A DNA stretch of 64,000 nucleotides from Anisus vortex (taxonomy: Eukaryota; Mollusca; Gastropoda; Planorbidae), in contig OX421508.1 of assembly GCA_949126835.1 (NCBI GenBank), positions 19,231,598 to 19,295,597 on the forward strand, in the 5' to 3' direction. Each line of letters begins with the position of its first letter. Within the stretch, counting starts at the first letter, position 1. Of this stretch, positions 1 through 12,420 are shown in pieces. A model generated the notes under the pieces. That model ran no database searches, was not told where the DNA came from, and saw nothing but the letters and a program-made list of their open reading frames with translations. The position numbers and the translations under genes are program-made.

Positions 1-45
1 TATTACGTTATCAAGTAAATGTTACGTTATTCTAGTACAAAGTAA

Positions 46-236
46 AATCAAAGTACTCTATCTTACCGAGTGACATCCGGACAGGGAATGGGTTGTCTGA
101 ACAAACCAGGAAAACCACTAACAACATTAGGCCTATTTAAAACACTACTCAAAATGCAAGACTAGACTCAAACCACGAATAAGCGTAGGCCGCAATATTC
201 CTCTTTAATTATAGAAAGAGCGTCGGTAAGGTGTAA
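46..236 (+). mobile_element. 3' end fragment of a jockey/CR1-like LINE
   Basis: A degenerate reading (FFPSGI..WN.LPEQARK.T.L.SFKTLLKMQD) matches the extreme C-terminus of the reverse transcriptase polyprotein seen in the longer copy at 47955..48866. It ends with the shared 3' motif around GAAAGAGCGTC and a degraded TATAAG tail. Further tails of the family lie at 52.4, 63.0, 49.3 (minus) and 61.8 kb (minus). Confidence 0.6.
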
Positions 237-1190
237 GTTAAAATACGTTGGGACGGATTTGAAGATTGTTTAGCAGTCATAGACCTAACAAAACAAAAAA
301 TATAAGTTGGCAGCAAAACTAGCAGTAAAAAGAAATGAGTACACTCTTTCCCACCTTCAGTTTCAGGAAGTTCACTTAATGCGATTGTACCTACATCTAC
401 CTAGATCTAGGTAATAAAAACACAGTCACCTGTTCACCTGTGGTGCTCATAAGCTCGGCAGGTAACTTCTTGAAAAGCAATCACACACACACACACCAAC
501 GTTACATGTGACATACAGTGCACACACCCACTCATACATACAACACAAGATATATAAACATAAATAAATATAATATATATAACTGTATAATATATATTTA
601 ATATCTACATGCAGATAAACACATTTAATGTACATATGTTTTCATACATGCATATGGTCTTCATGTATAGGTTTCGAAATTCTGTAAATAATGTACACAT
701 ACAAATAAAACAGACACCAGCTGCAAGCACATTCGCACATACATACATATAAACGCGGCAATGGGATTTAATGGATATTATACACGATTGAGCGTGTGAG
801 TATATGTGCTGTGTTTTAAGTGTATGTATGTATACAGACCTATAGGGTATGTGTAATTGAATACAAGTACAAATTGACCATGGAAAAACACAATCTACTA
901 TAGTATCTAAGAATTACTATCCCGTAATTCCCATCCTAAGTCATATTTAATGCATTAATACTTAATACTACTAACTGAAAAAAACAATACCTGTTCCACA
1001 TAATATATCCACGAATCATTAAAATGTATGTTGACTACCTAATAAATCTTACGTAAAATATATATACCAAACTCGAGTAATTATATGCCTACAGTTATAA
1101 TGTTGTACTATTGTTGAAAACAGCTAAACCACTACGATCGAAATCAGCGAACAAACTATATAATATAATATCTCCAACACATGAATACAC
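237..1190. other. AT-rich sequence without recognised gene
   Basis: Only a short (CA)n run near 481-496 and ATATATA-rich stretches around 550-610 are visible. No exon with convincing splice signals was found. Confidence 0.5.
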
Positions 1191-1194
1191 AAGT

Positions 1195-1480
1195 GTAAGC
1201 CTTTAATAGAGCACGCGCAGAAATGTTGTTGTCGCTGGTGTTGTTGAGAAGGAAGTTATTCCAGTTATGTTTGCACTACAACAGCCACAATTAAAAGAGG
1301 CGTGCTGCCGCTGTAACACCTTCTCTTTCACAGAGTCTCCGTCTCCCCACTCTCTCTCTTTCTCTCTGAAGTCTCTCACACTCTCTGCCAACTGTCATTA
1401 CTGCATTCCGCGGGGCTGCTCATAATGTGTGTACGCGTGTGCGTAAGAGTGTGTGTGTTTGCGTGAGTACTGAGTGCGGG
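1195..1480. other. GC-richer complex block, possible regulatory element or 5' exon
   Basis: This block stands out from the AT-rich flanks by sequence complexity and CpG content. On the minus strand it carries a 62-codon frame starting MAESVRDFREKEREWGDGDS, with a potential donor AAG/GTGTTA within it. It lies on the same strand as the split gene and about 14 kb downstream of its last seen exon, so an alternative internal promoter is conceivable. Part is purine-biased (GAGAGA), so chance openness is also possible. Confidence 0.2.
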
Positions 1481-1499
1481 GGAAGGGAAAATGTGAACA

Positions 1500-2049
1500 G
1501 CTGTGAAAGTGTGCCACTTACCAACCGATCTGTCCCTCTACTTATCACGTGGGTTTATCTCTGAAATTATATCACGTTTTATCACTCTAGTTATCACAGA
1601 CTTTGTCCTTAAAATTATCTCAAAATTTTCCCTAAAATTTCCTTATACTTTGTCACAAAACTTATCACAAACTTTGCCCTTTAAATTATCTCACACTTTG
1701 ATCCTAAAACTTTTCTCACGTTTTGCCCCTTACATTTGTTTTCCGTTTTAATGTGTTTGTTTATTGGAACCCTGCCTGAATCAAACAGAGAATTTAATTC
1801 TATTTTGATTTTGTTAAATACATTCTTTCAAAGGTGAATTCCTATAATAGAAATAAATATACTAAGTTAAAAGTTAAACTCTTCTTTCCACCAGACATGA
1901 TCTTGGAACCAAGGGCAATAAGCCTTGATTTTCAAACAGGAAACATCTCAATGTGATCCTTCACGACCAAACAGATTATGTCTCACCCACTGTATAGAGT
2001 ATAGAGTACTCGCCCTTTGTTCATTAAAATGTATTGATTGTGAGAGTTA
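1500..2049. other. Degenerate pyrimidine-rich repeats and unique AT-rich sequence
   Basis: From about 1540 to 1745 a diverged short tandem theme recurs (TTATCACA...CTTTG...CCTTAAAA). This explains the open frame 1503..1751. The rest is unremarkable. Confidence 0.4.
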
Positions 2050-2429
2050 CAGTGGTACATCGGGTTACGAACTGAGTTTGTTCCTAAACTCGATGATTCG
2101 TAACCTGAAACATTGAAATAAATAAAATAAACTCAATCCGTTTCAAGATGAAAAAAATCGTTCTTTAAAAAAAAATTCATATCCATTCGTTGATCTGACA
2201 AATGGCAATGAATACATGGATACATGGATACATGGACTTCATGTTTTAAATAAAGTGAAAGAAAACAATCAAATAAAATAAAAGTTGCTCTTTATGATGG
2301 CGCCTTAACCTGAGGCACAGTTCGTAACACGAAACAAAAAACGTTCGTAACCTGAATCGTTCGTAACCTGAAGCGCTCGTAACCTGAAGCGTTCGTAACC
2401 TGAAGCGTTCGTAACCTGAGGTACTACTG
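2050..2429. mobile_element. pogo/Tigger-like MITE (Tc1/mariner superfamily)
   Basis: The 380-bp element starts CAGTGGTACATCGGGTTACG and its other end read in reverse is CAGTAGTACCTCAGGTTACG, giving TIRs of about 20 bp. Both sides are flanked by TA (2048-2049 and 2430-2431), the usual duplication of this superfamily. Near the right end a 16-bp unit (CGTTCGTAACCTGAAG) is repeated about five times. No transposase is present. Confidence 0.75.
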
Positions 2430-2431
2430 TA

Positions 2432-2819
2432 TAGATAAAACATAAATATTATTAAATAAATTAATAGAGTTTTGAACATTCCTTCATGGAATAAAGTTAT
2501 CATTCTGATAACAATATCCGTGATTTCAGTTTAGTTTTGCATATTATTGTTAAGGTTTTTAAAAGCTATTTAAAGCTGTTAATCTTCCATGCTATTTCAT
2601 GCAACCTATTTAATTACCCGGATGCCACCCGCGAAGAAAAATTTTTTTAAATAAATACAACATACATGAATTAGTAACCGTATATGGAAAAACTAACCCA
2701 TACAAACAAACTGAAGCTCTTTTCTATATTTCTTTTAGTCTATATAATGTTTTTTTTTAGCTACATGTGTTCACTACAGAAGATGTGCATTTTAGAATAG
2801 ATCTAACTAAATAATATTA
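2432..2819. other. AT-rich unique sequence
   Basis: No coding, RNA or repeat structure was recognised between the MITE and the SINE. Confidence 0.4.
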
Positions 2820-2832
2820 ATGTAAAGCAATA

Positions 2833-3100
2833 AGTAAAGTACCCGTCGGATTGAGTTGATCCATAGGTCCGATAAAGCAGCGTTCACCAGTTTTTGTGGC
2901 CACGGCATACTAGGAGATTGTGTGGCCAGCACTATGCACAGCCGCCTTTACTTTACCAACTAAGGTCAGGTACCCATCGGAGCTGGGTAGACTCAGGGAC
3001 ACCCTCCAGACCCGGGAAAAAATCCTAGCCTGCACCAGGATTCGAACCCGGGACCTTCGGCTCGCCAGTCGAACGCGCTGCCGCTCGGCTACCGTGCCCC
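2833..3100 (-). mobile_element. tRNA-derived SINE, family 1, with intact target-site duplication
   Basis: Read on the minus strand, it begins GGGGCACGGTAGCCGAGCGG, containing a Pol III A box (TAGCCGAGCGG), followed by a B box (GGTTCGAATCC) in a tRNA-like head. A conserved body follows (GTCTACCCAGCTC; GTGGCCACA; GGATCAA..) and it ends CGACGGGTACTTTACTT. A perfect 13-bp duplication, ATGTAAAGCAATA, flanks it at 2820-2832 and 3101-3113. This is the best-preserved of eight copies in the window. Confidence 0.9.
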
Positions 3101-3180
3101 ATGTAAAGCAATAGTTAGCTAAAATTGTTCTAATTACATTTGTATACATATTGTGTTTTAATACTTAGATCTATAGATAA

Positions 3181-3184
<4 letters not shown>

Positions 3185-3219
<35 letters not shown>
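3185..3219. repeat. (TA)n microsatellite
   Basis: An uninterrupted TA run. Confidence 0.95.
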
Positions 3220-3223
<4 letters not shown>

Positions 3224-3547
3224 ATTCAAAAGTTGTATTAGAAAGTGTTCGAAACCTTAGGGGGAGGGGGTAATTTTAATACAGTTAGAATAACACTAAG
3301 TAAAACAGTATAATATAATTATTGACTATGACGTCATCAGTTTATGCGTAGTATCCCAGTACCAGCGTGACAACACGGATTGTTTTAAAATATACATCTC
3401 GTCCATGCTTTCGGTCCACTAAACGTCCCACACTAAGTAGGTCACGAGAGTGACCATAAATGTCGAGTGGTGACCAAATGTAATTAGTTCTCTACTGGGG
3501 TTGCTTTTAACACAAATGTGTCCGCCATGTTGAATGGCTAGTGACCT
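3220..3547. other. Unique sequence between microsatellites
   Basis: Moderately complex sequence with no ORF or splice-bounded exon of note. Confidence 0.4.
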
Positions 3548-3602
3548 AGAGAGAGAGAGAGTGAGAGAGAGAGAGGGAGAGAGAGAGAGTGAGAGAGATA
3601 CG

Positions 3603-3634
<32 letters not shown>

Positions 3635-3663
3635 GCAGTGAGAGAGAGAGAGAGAGAGAGGCA

Positions 3664-3698
<35 letters not shown>

Positions 3699-3726
3699 GC
3701 AGTGAGAGAGAGAGAGAGAGAGAGGT
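3548..3726. repeat. (GA)n low-complexity tract
   Basis: GAGAGA runs are broken by a recurring GGCAGTGAGAG motif, indicating a ~40-50 bp higher-order duplication inside the microsatellite. Frames rich in Leu/Ser on the minus strand are artefacts of this tract. Confidence 0.9.
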
Positions 3727-3828
3727 GGATAAGAGAGAAGAGATACGTTGATGGATACGCAGATATAAAGATATTAATAAACAGAAAAACAAGACAGACA
3801 GACGTACAGACCGACAGACAGGACATAT

Positions 3829-4273
3829 AGATGGATAGATGGATAGATGGATAGATGGATAGATGGATAGATGGATAGATGGATAGATGGATAGATGGAT
3901 AGATGGATAGATGGATAGATGGATAGATGGATAGATGGATAGATGGATAGATGGATAGATGGATAGATGGATAGATGGATAGATGGATAGATGGATAGAT
4001 GGATAGATGGATAGATGGATAGATGGATAGATGGATAGATGGATAGATGGATAGATGGATAGATGGATAGATGGATAGATGGATAGATGGATAGATGGAT
4101 AGATGGATAGATGGATAGATGGATAGATGGATAGATGGATAGATGGATAGATGGATAGATGGATAGATGGATAGATGGATAGATGGATAGATGGATAGAT
4201 GGATAGATGGATAGATGGATAGATGGATAGATGGATAGATGGATAGATAGATAGATGGATAGATGGATAGATG

Positions 4274-4354
<81 letters not shown>
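3829..4354. repeat. (GGATAGAT)n passing into (GATA)n array
   Basis: About 400 bp of the octamer GGATAGAT, nearly perfect, then pure GATA from about 4275 to the end. The minus-strand frame of repeated Tyr-Pro-Ser-Ile-His-Leu-Ser-Ile follows from an octamer period and is not a gene. Confidence 0.95.
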
Positions 4355-4355
<1 letters not shown>

Positions 4356-5160
4356 CTGACTCACTACTGTTATGTTACATTATTCATCTAAACAGGAAAC
4401 AGGCAAAAGCAAGAAACAAAACAAACAAAAAAGAACAATAACTCGACTTAATCTACATCACGAATTCTGTCCCCTTCCTAGTAGTCTCCCTATGGCTAAA
4501 GCTAATGACGTTAATTGGTGACTAATTCTACTGATAAAACAGTGGGAGTCACAGTGTGATTGGTGGGGGGGGGGGGGGGAGGGAAGGGGAGGGCGGAAGA
4601 TTGCTGGCATTTACCAGGGAACGGAAGAATAATAATTACAGCTCTTGGACGCATACACACAGACAAACACATACGCTAACACAGCTTATTATTAGTGAAA
4701 ATAACAAGCCAGGCCCACACTCACAAGTAGAAGCACTAGTAGACCACATGGTTACGTTCCAGACACACAAAACATACACGTATACATACGAAGATGCACT
4801 TAGACATTGACCTTTGAAGACGTGGACACTCTAAGGCGAAGACACACTAGCACATAACAGACACACACCGGACACATGCACACACAGACGCACACACATG
4901 CACACACAGACGCACACAGACGGACATAGACAGACAGGGAGGCACACAGACAAATAAAGAACACACAGACACTTAGACATACAGACAGTGACACACACAG
5001 ACATACGCACAGATGCTCACATACGCCCTCAGAGTCTCAGAGACACACCTCAAACACAGACAAACACACACATGCACCTGGGGCACAGACAGACGGGCAA
5101 GTATTTGTACTTCTCTCTCACACATTCATTAACACGTAAAATTCCCAGACGACAAGACAA
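4355..5160. other. Poly-G run and ACACAG-rich low-complexity region
   Basis: A G tract occurs near 4563-4579, then from about 4640 to 5100 the plus strand is dominated by CACACAGACA-type simple sequence. No gene signal. Confidence 0.6.
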
Positions 5161-6011
5161 ATCATTTTTTTAAATAAAAGAAAGAACACTTTTTAGCTGA
5201 GAAATATAATCTATCATTTTCTTTTAACTTTCCGTACTCCTAAAACGCATAGAACCTTGAACTTCCAAAATTTGATATCCCATTAATTGTATTTCTTACA
5301 GTTTGACTGTTCCTTTAAAAAATAACTTACAACAGGTGAAAAGGAACCTTCAACATCGAAGACGAGAACATTAAATGCTGAACAAACATTTCAAATGATT
5401 TTTGATTGCCTTCTTTTCTTTATTTTTCTTTTTTTCTTTTTTTTTAAAGGAATCTTCAAGGTTTTTGATGCACTCTATAAGCAAACCATTTTATTAAAAT
5501 CTAGACTAGATCTGTCGTAACTATTTGGAATAACACTATTTTTGACAAACCAGGCGGTTATTTTTTTTTAAATATGTAAGCCAGTACAGGTGTTGAATTG
5601 GGACTTAAGAGAATAGCTGCCATTGGCTACACGTCAGTAGCAGATGACAAAAATCGGTTTGTTGGTTTGTAATGGCAACATTGTCCGAGCAAGAAAGTTG
5701 AAGAAACTAAGCCTATGAAAACACACACACGCAAACAAACTATAAAGAAACCACTGTAAATTGATTTTAAGCCAACATGAGCTCTTGTATTTGTGTATGA
5801 GAAGATCTACATAGTAGTATCCATTGGTAGCCTATAATTTATTATAAAAAGAATTAAACAAAGTCAGCATGTGTATGATTTCCTAATAATTTCAAGATGC
5901 ATGTAGTTTGTATTATAATTTTCTGTACAAATAAGACTGCTTTTATTATGATAAAACGTAGGCCTACTCATTGGAGGATGTATCAGGTGGAAAATAAATA
6001 AAAGTGTTCGG
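5161..6011. other. AT-rich unique sequence
   Basis: Nothing beyond homopolymer T runs near 5405-5450 was recognised. Confidence 0.4.
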
Positions 6012-6135
6012 TGTTCATACCCAATTAAAATCTCCTGTTCACATCCCAATCAGAGCCTCGTGTTCATAACACAATCTGTGCCTCGTGTTCATACCCCAAT
6101 CAGAGCCTCTTTCATACCCCAGTCAGAGCCTCAAA
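6012..6135. repeat. Short ~25-bp tandem repeat
   Basis: Four to five diverged copies of a unit close to TTCATACCCCAATCAGAGCC. Confidence 0.7.
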
Positions 6136-6139
6136 GACT

Positions 6140-7600
6140 TCAAAGGAGAACCTCTAAACAACATGTGGCAAGATGGACGGCAGCCACCTCCCACTGCTGA
6201 AGGTAAAGACAAAACAAACTTCTAAAAATGCTCATGGGCATAAAGCAGACGCGGGCGCCTGTGAGGTTGTTGTTGTTGTTTTCCAGTTGGTGGCAAGCTT
6301 TCTCGCCCCCCCCCCCTCCCTCCTTTAATCAAACACACAAACACCGAGTAATGGGGGAGGGGTTGCACATTTGATACTGGAAGTGTAATTGTAACTAATT
6401 TTCAACTTCGCTTCAGTAACGCGCATTCGCAGAGTTTGACCTTTGATGTTGGAATAATCAACGAAATGTAAAGTTCCACATACTGTACTACCAATTATGC
6501 TTATGTATGCACTATTATGTACGCGGCGTTAGGATGGATTAATATAAGACTCGGTGGTCTATCCGGTACAGTGTTGGATTTTACTGCCGACATTCTCGAG
6601 CTCAAATCAGATAAATCTGCGACCGAGCTTTTTCTTTTTTCACGATAAGGGAATTGAAATGAAAATAAACCTTAAAACTGTTTTTTTTTTTTTAAATAAA
6701 TGTGGTAACTCATGTGAATTTTAGCAATTTTCAAATACAATTATATATTTATATATAGGCAGGAAACTTAAAACAACAAAATAGAAATTCCCCATATATC
6801 TCTTGCTGAAAGCTTAGGGTAGGTAAACTATTGCCCGCAGGCTATCTGGGGGCCCTTTTCCATATGGCCAAAATTTATGTGGGGGCCCCTTTTGGCCTCT
6901 TCACTGCCTTCTGACATTGCTGTGTTAGCCTGTGTTTTGGGATATGTGGGGGCCCATTTTGTGTGGAGCCCCTGTTCCATGGAACACGTGGAACATGCCT
7001 AAATACGCCCCTGCCGCCGATAGCGTGTCATAAAACACATTCGAGATGCCAAAATCGTAGATTGAAATCAGATGACCCCTACAGTCACCCCTAGGGACGT
7101 GAACATTCGTCTGTACTCCCGACTGAATGACCTCAACAGTTCAAAGGATTCCCATCGCTAAGGTCAGTCTTGTTTTACCAGGTGTGGTCAGCTACGTTCT
7201 TTTTGTCCTACGTCTCCAGGGTGGCGATTTCTGGAAGAGATCAAAAGGATGTACGGGTGTGCTGTAGACAGACATGCCTTGGCCACTGTCCCTAGTTTGT
7301 CCATCACCCCCCCCCTCCCAACCTCCCGATATCACAATTTCGCCCTTGATGGATCTCGAAAGTTCGTTCCATTTTATTATTATTTGTTTAAGCAATACCT
7401 TCCCCTGTAGTTTTTATATATTTCAACAGAAAGCGAAGATTGAACAACTTGATCTTGAAACACATTTTGTTTGTGTCTAATCTGATTATGACATTGAAAG
7501 GAATGTGATGGAATTCATAATACATTGGAGATATAGATAAAAAAAAAGAGGAATATACAGAAGAACATATTTCAATAAAAAAATAATCAGGTACACAGTT
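6140..7600. other. Noncoding region with a tRNA-like relic and old repeat debris
   Basis: Around 6564-6635 an A-box-like GGTGGTCTATCCGG and a B-box-like CGAGCTCAAATC are spaced as in a SINE head, but strongly diverged. From 6786 to 7020 repeated TGGGGGCCC motifs and TTGCCCGC suggest an old DNA-transposon remnant. The remainder is unassigned. A possible tiny plus-strand exon at 6171..6204 is described in the findings. Confidence 0.35.
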
Positions 7601-9240
7601 GGCTAGATGTATAGACGGAAGGATGGAGAGATGAATGAATGGGTTGATAGCTGATTTATAGATAGATAAATAACCAGATATACAATAGCCTGCAAGGGGA
7701 AAAAGATCGTCTCTCGAGACACAAAATGCCACAGAGAGAGAGAGATAGATAACCAGATGAATAGATTGCTAGATTGATAGATTGGTAAATTGATATATTG
7801 ATTTATAGATAGATAGATCGGCTGAAGTATATAGCCTAGGTGTGAGTATATGTATGTTGGCCTCGGCTACAACCCAACTAACTAGACTAGACTAAAGTTA
7901 CTTAACCAACAAAAGAACTGATTGATGAACTAATAGATCTACTTACATATCAACATTTTAAATACGCTCATTCCTTAAAAGAAATCAAATATCTTACTGA
8001 ATACAGTACTTTTACTTTCACAAACACACACACGTACACACACGTACACACACGTGCACATACCAATAAATAACCCTATGAAAACTGAAGTGGCCAATGG
8101 TAACGAGTTTCACAGAAACAGGTAAAAGTTCAATCTCACACAGACCAATCGGCGCCGCTGACAGTTGTTTTGCTTTTTAAACGTAAATAAACGCAAACTT
8201 TAACGCGGGCGTTCGACTTGACTTTTATAAATGTGTTTCTCCTCGACATCATGGGGGTCTTATACTGTTTCACAAATTTGTCCTAAAGACCTTTTCGACA
8301 TCTAATAGTTTAGGTTGTGTTACTGTTCAGGCCTACGCTTAACGCCCATTCTCTCAAGTTTTCTCTGATTCTCTTCAGATATACATATAGCTTGGCACAT
8401 TGACAACAACAAAGCAAAAAGGGAGGGGGAAATGGCGCAATGGACACATAGGGTAGGGGTCAAACGAGGCGCCTATTTATAATGTTAGTTTTCATATATT
8501 AGCTAGCTAACGTATATAGAACAAGTAAGTGTGAATTTGGCGCATATCCGATTTTTTTGGCGCCTGTGGTGGCCGCCCCATTCGCCCCATCTAGGCACGC
8601 TTCTGGCTTGGGAACGAGTTATTCCCAAACCCACTTGTACTGTAGTGGAGCCAAACAGTATTGCCTCGCTCACCCCACAAACAATTCGTAATATCCGAAA
8701 AGCTATAAGAATGCCAAATGTCGTTCCAACAGATTACATAAGAACAGAAAGGTGAGCTTCAGATTTTGTTTTCTTATCATTCCTACCAATGAAAAAAAAA
8801 ATACGAAGTTTAAACAATTAGACAAAGAGAGCTTCCGTTGGAACACGTGTAAAGACTGCATCGCACTGTATTATCTAGGTTAGTTAGTTGTAAGGGTGAT
8901 TAAGAGCTTTTAAAGTACCAGGAATTTCAATGTAGGCTGCAAAACTAGCACTTCAAATGATGCATCAAGCGTTCTTGTATTTGTGTCTCGAAATTGTTAT
9001 CTTAATTGGTCAAACTGATAGTGAGCCATATTCAAGGGGAAACTACTCTTGAAGCTAAGTGACCATGATAGGAGGAGATAATTAGCGTCTCTCTAGGTCT
9101 ATAATAATGGATTGGCCATATAGTACATTATCAGTAGGCCTACTGAGCGTTATTTGGCTAGTCTGTTGTTACATGTTACATTTTAAAATAAAACATCAAG
9201 TTATACACCGAGACTACTAGACCATAGGACAAAGACAGAT
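7601..9240. other. Noncoding region, partly GATA-derived, with one complex block
   Basis: Degenerate GATAGATA sequence occurs at 7610-7820 and a (CACACGTA)n run at 8022-8055. About 8140-8290 is complex, non-repetitive and CpG-bearing and could be regulatory. No supported exon. Confidence 0.35.
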
Positions 9241-9463
9241 AGATCGATATGAGTATTGATAGATAGAAAGAAATACTTAGATAGACAAACCGACAGACAG
9301 ATTGATAGATACATAGATAGATATGTAGATGAACAGACCGATAGACAGATTGATAGTTAAATAGATAGATATGTAGATAGACAGATAGATAGATAGATAA
9401 CAGACAGACAGATAAATAGAAAGACAGACAGACAGACAGAGAGACAAATAAATAGACAAATAA

Positions 9464-9545
<82 letters not shown>

Positions 9546-9720
9546 GGATATACGATCGGACTAAAAATAAATCAGATAATTGATGAAAAAAGAGACAAAA
9601 AGACAGACAGGCAGAAAAGACAGACAGGTAGATTGATAGATAGATTGACTGATAGATAGATAAATAGATAGATTGATTGGTTGATTGAAGTAGATAGATA
9701 TAAAGATCGACAAGTTGTTT
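9241..9720. repeat. GATA/GACA tetranucleotide array
   Basis: Mixed GATA, GACA and GATT units flank a pure GATA run at about 9461-9544. Confidence 0.9.
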
Positions 9721-10409
9721 TTATACACCTATATAAAACTAGATATACATATCGATAATTTGTTAGACTGACAAATCAATAGATATATGACGTAATGCCG
9801 AGAGTGGGAAGAATGTAAGAGTGAGAAAGCTTATCGAGCTAAATATAGATTACACAAACACTAGAATAGAGTCGTTTACAGATACCGTTCAATGATTGGT
9901 TGAGCTAAATATAGACACAACTGTTGGCTCCTGGGTAAAAAAGAAGAAGTTTAGACTTGAGTTCAGGACCTGGTTACAACAAAATGACCACTTAACGAGA
10001 TTAGTTGAAAGTTGAAACTGAAGGTCTGCTGTTATACCAGTCTCCGTCCGAATCCACCCTACAACACTCTATTCCTGAATTCCCACTTCCCCCATATCTT
10101 CTATAGACTCAGTAATTATCGCAGGTGAATTAAGTTCAGGGAAATCTCTGGCTCCCCCCTACACCGTACATGCTCAGGTAAAGTCTTGTCTTCTTCATAC
10201 CTGCATGTTGAGTTCAGTAAGTAGACACTTAAAGTGGTTTTAGTGAAGGAGGGGAGCCACGTTGTATGTGTGTGTGTGTGTTTATAGATGGACAGACAGA
10301 AGGACGGGGCCTGGAAAGGCAGACAGACTGTCTGGTGGAGGGGCAGACTGAAACGCGGACTCATGTTCGCCTTCCAGATAGACAGGGGGAAGAATCATGT
10401 CAGTAGAGT
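9721..10409. other. Unique noncoding sequence
   Basis: A short direct repeat (GAGCTAAATATAGA) occurs at about 9836 and 9902, and a GT run at 10268-10282. No gene recognised. Confidence 0.35.
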
Positions 10410-10650
10410 AAAAGTTAAGTACCCATCTGAACGAATTGATCCATAGGTCCAGTTTCTGTGGCCACGGCATTCTAGGTGATTGTGTGGCCAGCACTATTGA
10501 CAGCCGCCTTTAGTTTAACTAAGGTCAGGTACCCATCAGAGCTGGATTAACACAGGGACACCTCGGACCCTCCTAGCCTGCATCAGGATTCGAACTAGGG
10601 ACCATCGGTACGCAAACTGAACGCGCTGCCAGCACGGCTAAAGTGCCCCG
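10410..10650 (-). mobile_element. tRNA-derived SINE, family 1, diverged copy
   Basis: Body motifs match the 2.8 kb copy in the same orientation (GTGGCCACGGCAT; GTGTGGCCAGCACTAT; GGTACCCATCAGAGCTGG). The B-box region is altered to GGATTCGAAC...GGGACC. No clear flanking duplication. Confidence 0.8.
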
Positions 10651-10652
10651 GA

Positions 10653-12351
10653 GACTCATGCCGGCCTCTCCCTTAATAGGTACATTGATTGGTATTTTTG
10701 GAGCCGACTCCGTGTCCCTGCATCTTATCACGAAGTGCAACAACCATAATATAATGGTCCAAACCAATATTTTTGTTTTTAATTCTCAAAGTATAAAAAA
10801 AACAATGTTGGAGAATTATTTAAAGACGCGATCTACTCACGGAACTTATTAATGGCAGCTGTGTCTTAAACAGATGGTATAGCCAGTCAGCCAGCTGTTT
10901 ATGTGTGTGTGGAGGCAATGAAGGAGCAATGAGTGACTTGCACATTGTTGCTCTAGACTAGAGCTTCCAATAGTGCCCATTTCTTTTGCCTGAGAATCTC
11001 CCACCCCTTTCTTGTTCCATATTTTTCAATATTTTGCGCTTCCCAAAAGTGGGCGTCCCTTACATGTTCTACAGGTTCTATCGATTGGGCAAAAGGTTAG
11101 GCTATATTTCCACTCTCGCATTTGCGACCTGGACACGACTCAAGCAGATTTATGCAATACTATTAAATTGTTATGAATTTCTTTTTTCTAGCGAGAGTGT
11201 TCATCACACTGTGGAGCAGAATATATCAAACTCCACCCTTCGGGCATCCAGAAGCAAACAATGATGAAAGAAGAAAATGAAAGTGTTTCGCTAGAGCAAC
11301 AGAACGTCACTTCCTTGTTCTGCCCAGCTCAGCCTAGCCAATTAGAAACAAGATCTAAAAATAGTGCTATGTTCTGTCTGCAAAAGAGATTCTTTTGATG
11401 TTTAGAACTGCCCTATTTTTTCTTCGTGATTTCTCTTCACGAGGCATGTGCTAAATTTAGAACAAAAAAAACTTCCCGATAGCCGCACAGAAGAAAAAAA
11501 AATAATTGAAAGAAAAAATAAATTCCAGCATGTTTTTGTTAGCATGCAAGTTAGGGCTGACGTGAGGGAATGTTAGGGTGGGGAGAAGAGCTGTGCGAAT
11601 TTATCAACAAAGAGCTACTGCACGAAGGCAATGCGAGGGCCATACAGTTTTATTGTGATATTTCTTTCTTTCATTTTTGTGTCGTATAAAAAGCAAGAGT
11701 ACATTTATAAGAATTGCTTTTATAGGAAAGTGAATGAATGCTGGGAAAAGAAGACTCCCCCCGCCCCTGACCTCTAGGGGGGATGGATGATTTGGAACAT
11801 CCCCAAGTCATTTAATGCGTGTGTTTGTGAGTGTGGGTGTATGCAGGTTTAAGACCGATGTTTCTATGTTTACGACAGGTGTGTCTGTCCGTCAAGAAAC
11901 TAGATAAGATCTGATAAGTATGCAGAACGGCTATGATGTGTTGTCCGGCTTGGAGGGGTGGCGGAACTGTTAGGCCTATAAATAATGTATCGTTTTTTTT
12001 ATAAACACGATGCATAGACATTGATTTTTTTAAAATATATCCATAACTCACTCCCTCCACCCTCTCTCCTCCCTTTCCCAAACTACGCCTCCAAGTGGAG
12101 AAACTCCATTTCCATTTTTTATGTCATTTTCAAAACGACAACCGCCACCCCATCACCCCCTTCCCCACTGCCTAAATCTACTCAAAACGCAATATTAGAA
12201 TATTCTGTCCTGTCCGGACTTCCCCCCAACACTGGACCTAGGTCAACTGGAGGTTAAGGGGGGGGGAGATATGAGGGCGAAATATTTGAATTAGAGGGGG
12301 GGGGGAGGAGAGTTTTTTAAAAAAGGGCCTTGGAGAGGAGAGTAAGGTGGA
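10653..12351. other. Noncoding region, no supported exon
   Basis: The frame 10986..11264 on the plus strand has no recognisable family and no convincing splice or start context. Homopurine patches (11460-11520) and C/G runs (11755-11785, 12258-12310) occur. Confidence 0.35.
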
Positions 12352-12420
12352 GAGAGAGAGAGAGACCGAGAGAGAGAGAGAGAGAGAGAGAGAGCCAGAC
12401 AGAGAGAGAGAGAGAGAGAG
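12352..12420. repeat. (GA)n microsatellite
   Basis: A GAGAGA run with a few interruptions. Confidence 0.9.

Noticed and set aside
2910..3149. Frames over the SINE (both strands)
   Set aside because: The tRNA-derived SINE explains them.
3774..4364. 196-codon minus frame of Tyr-Pro-Ser-Ile-His-Leu-Ser-Ile repeats
   Set aside because: It is the translation of an octamer microsatellite.
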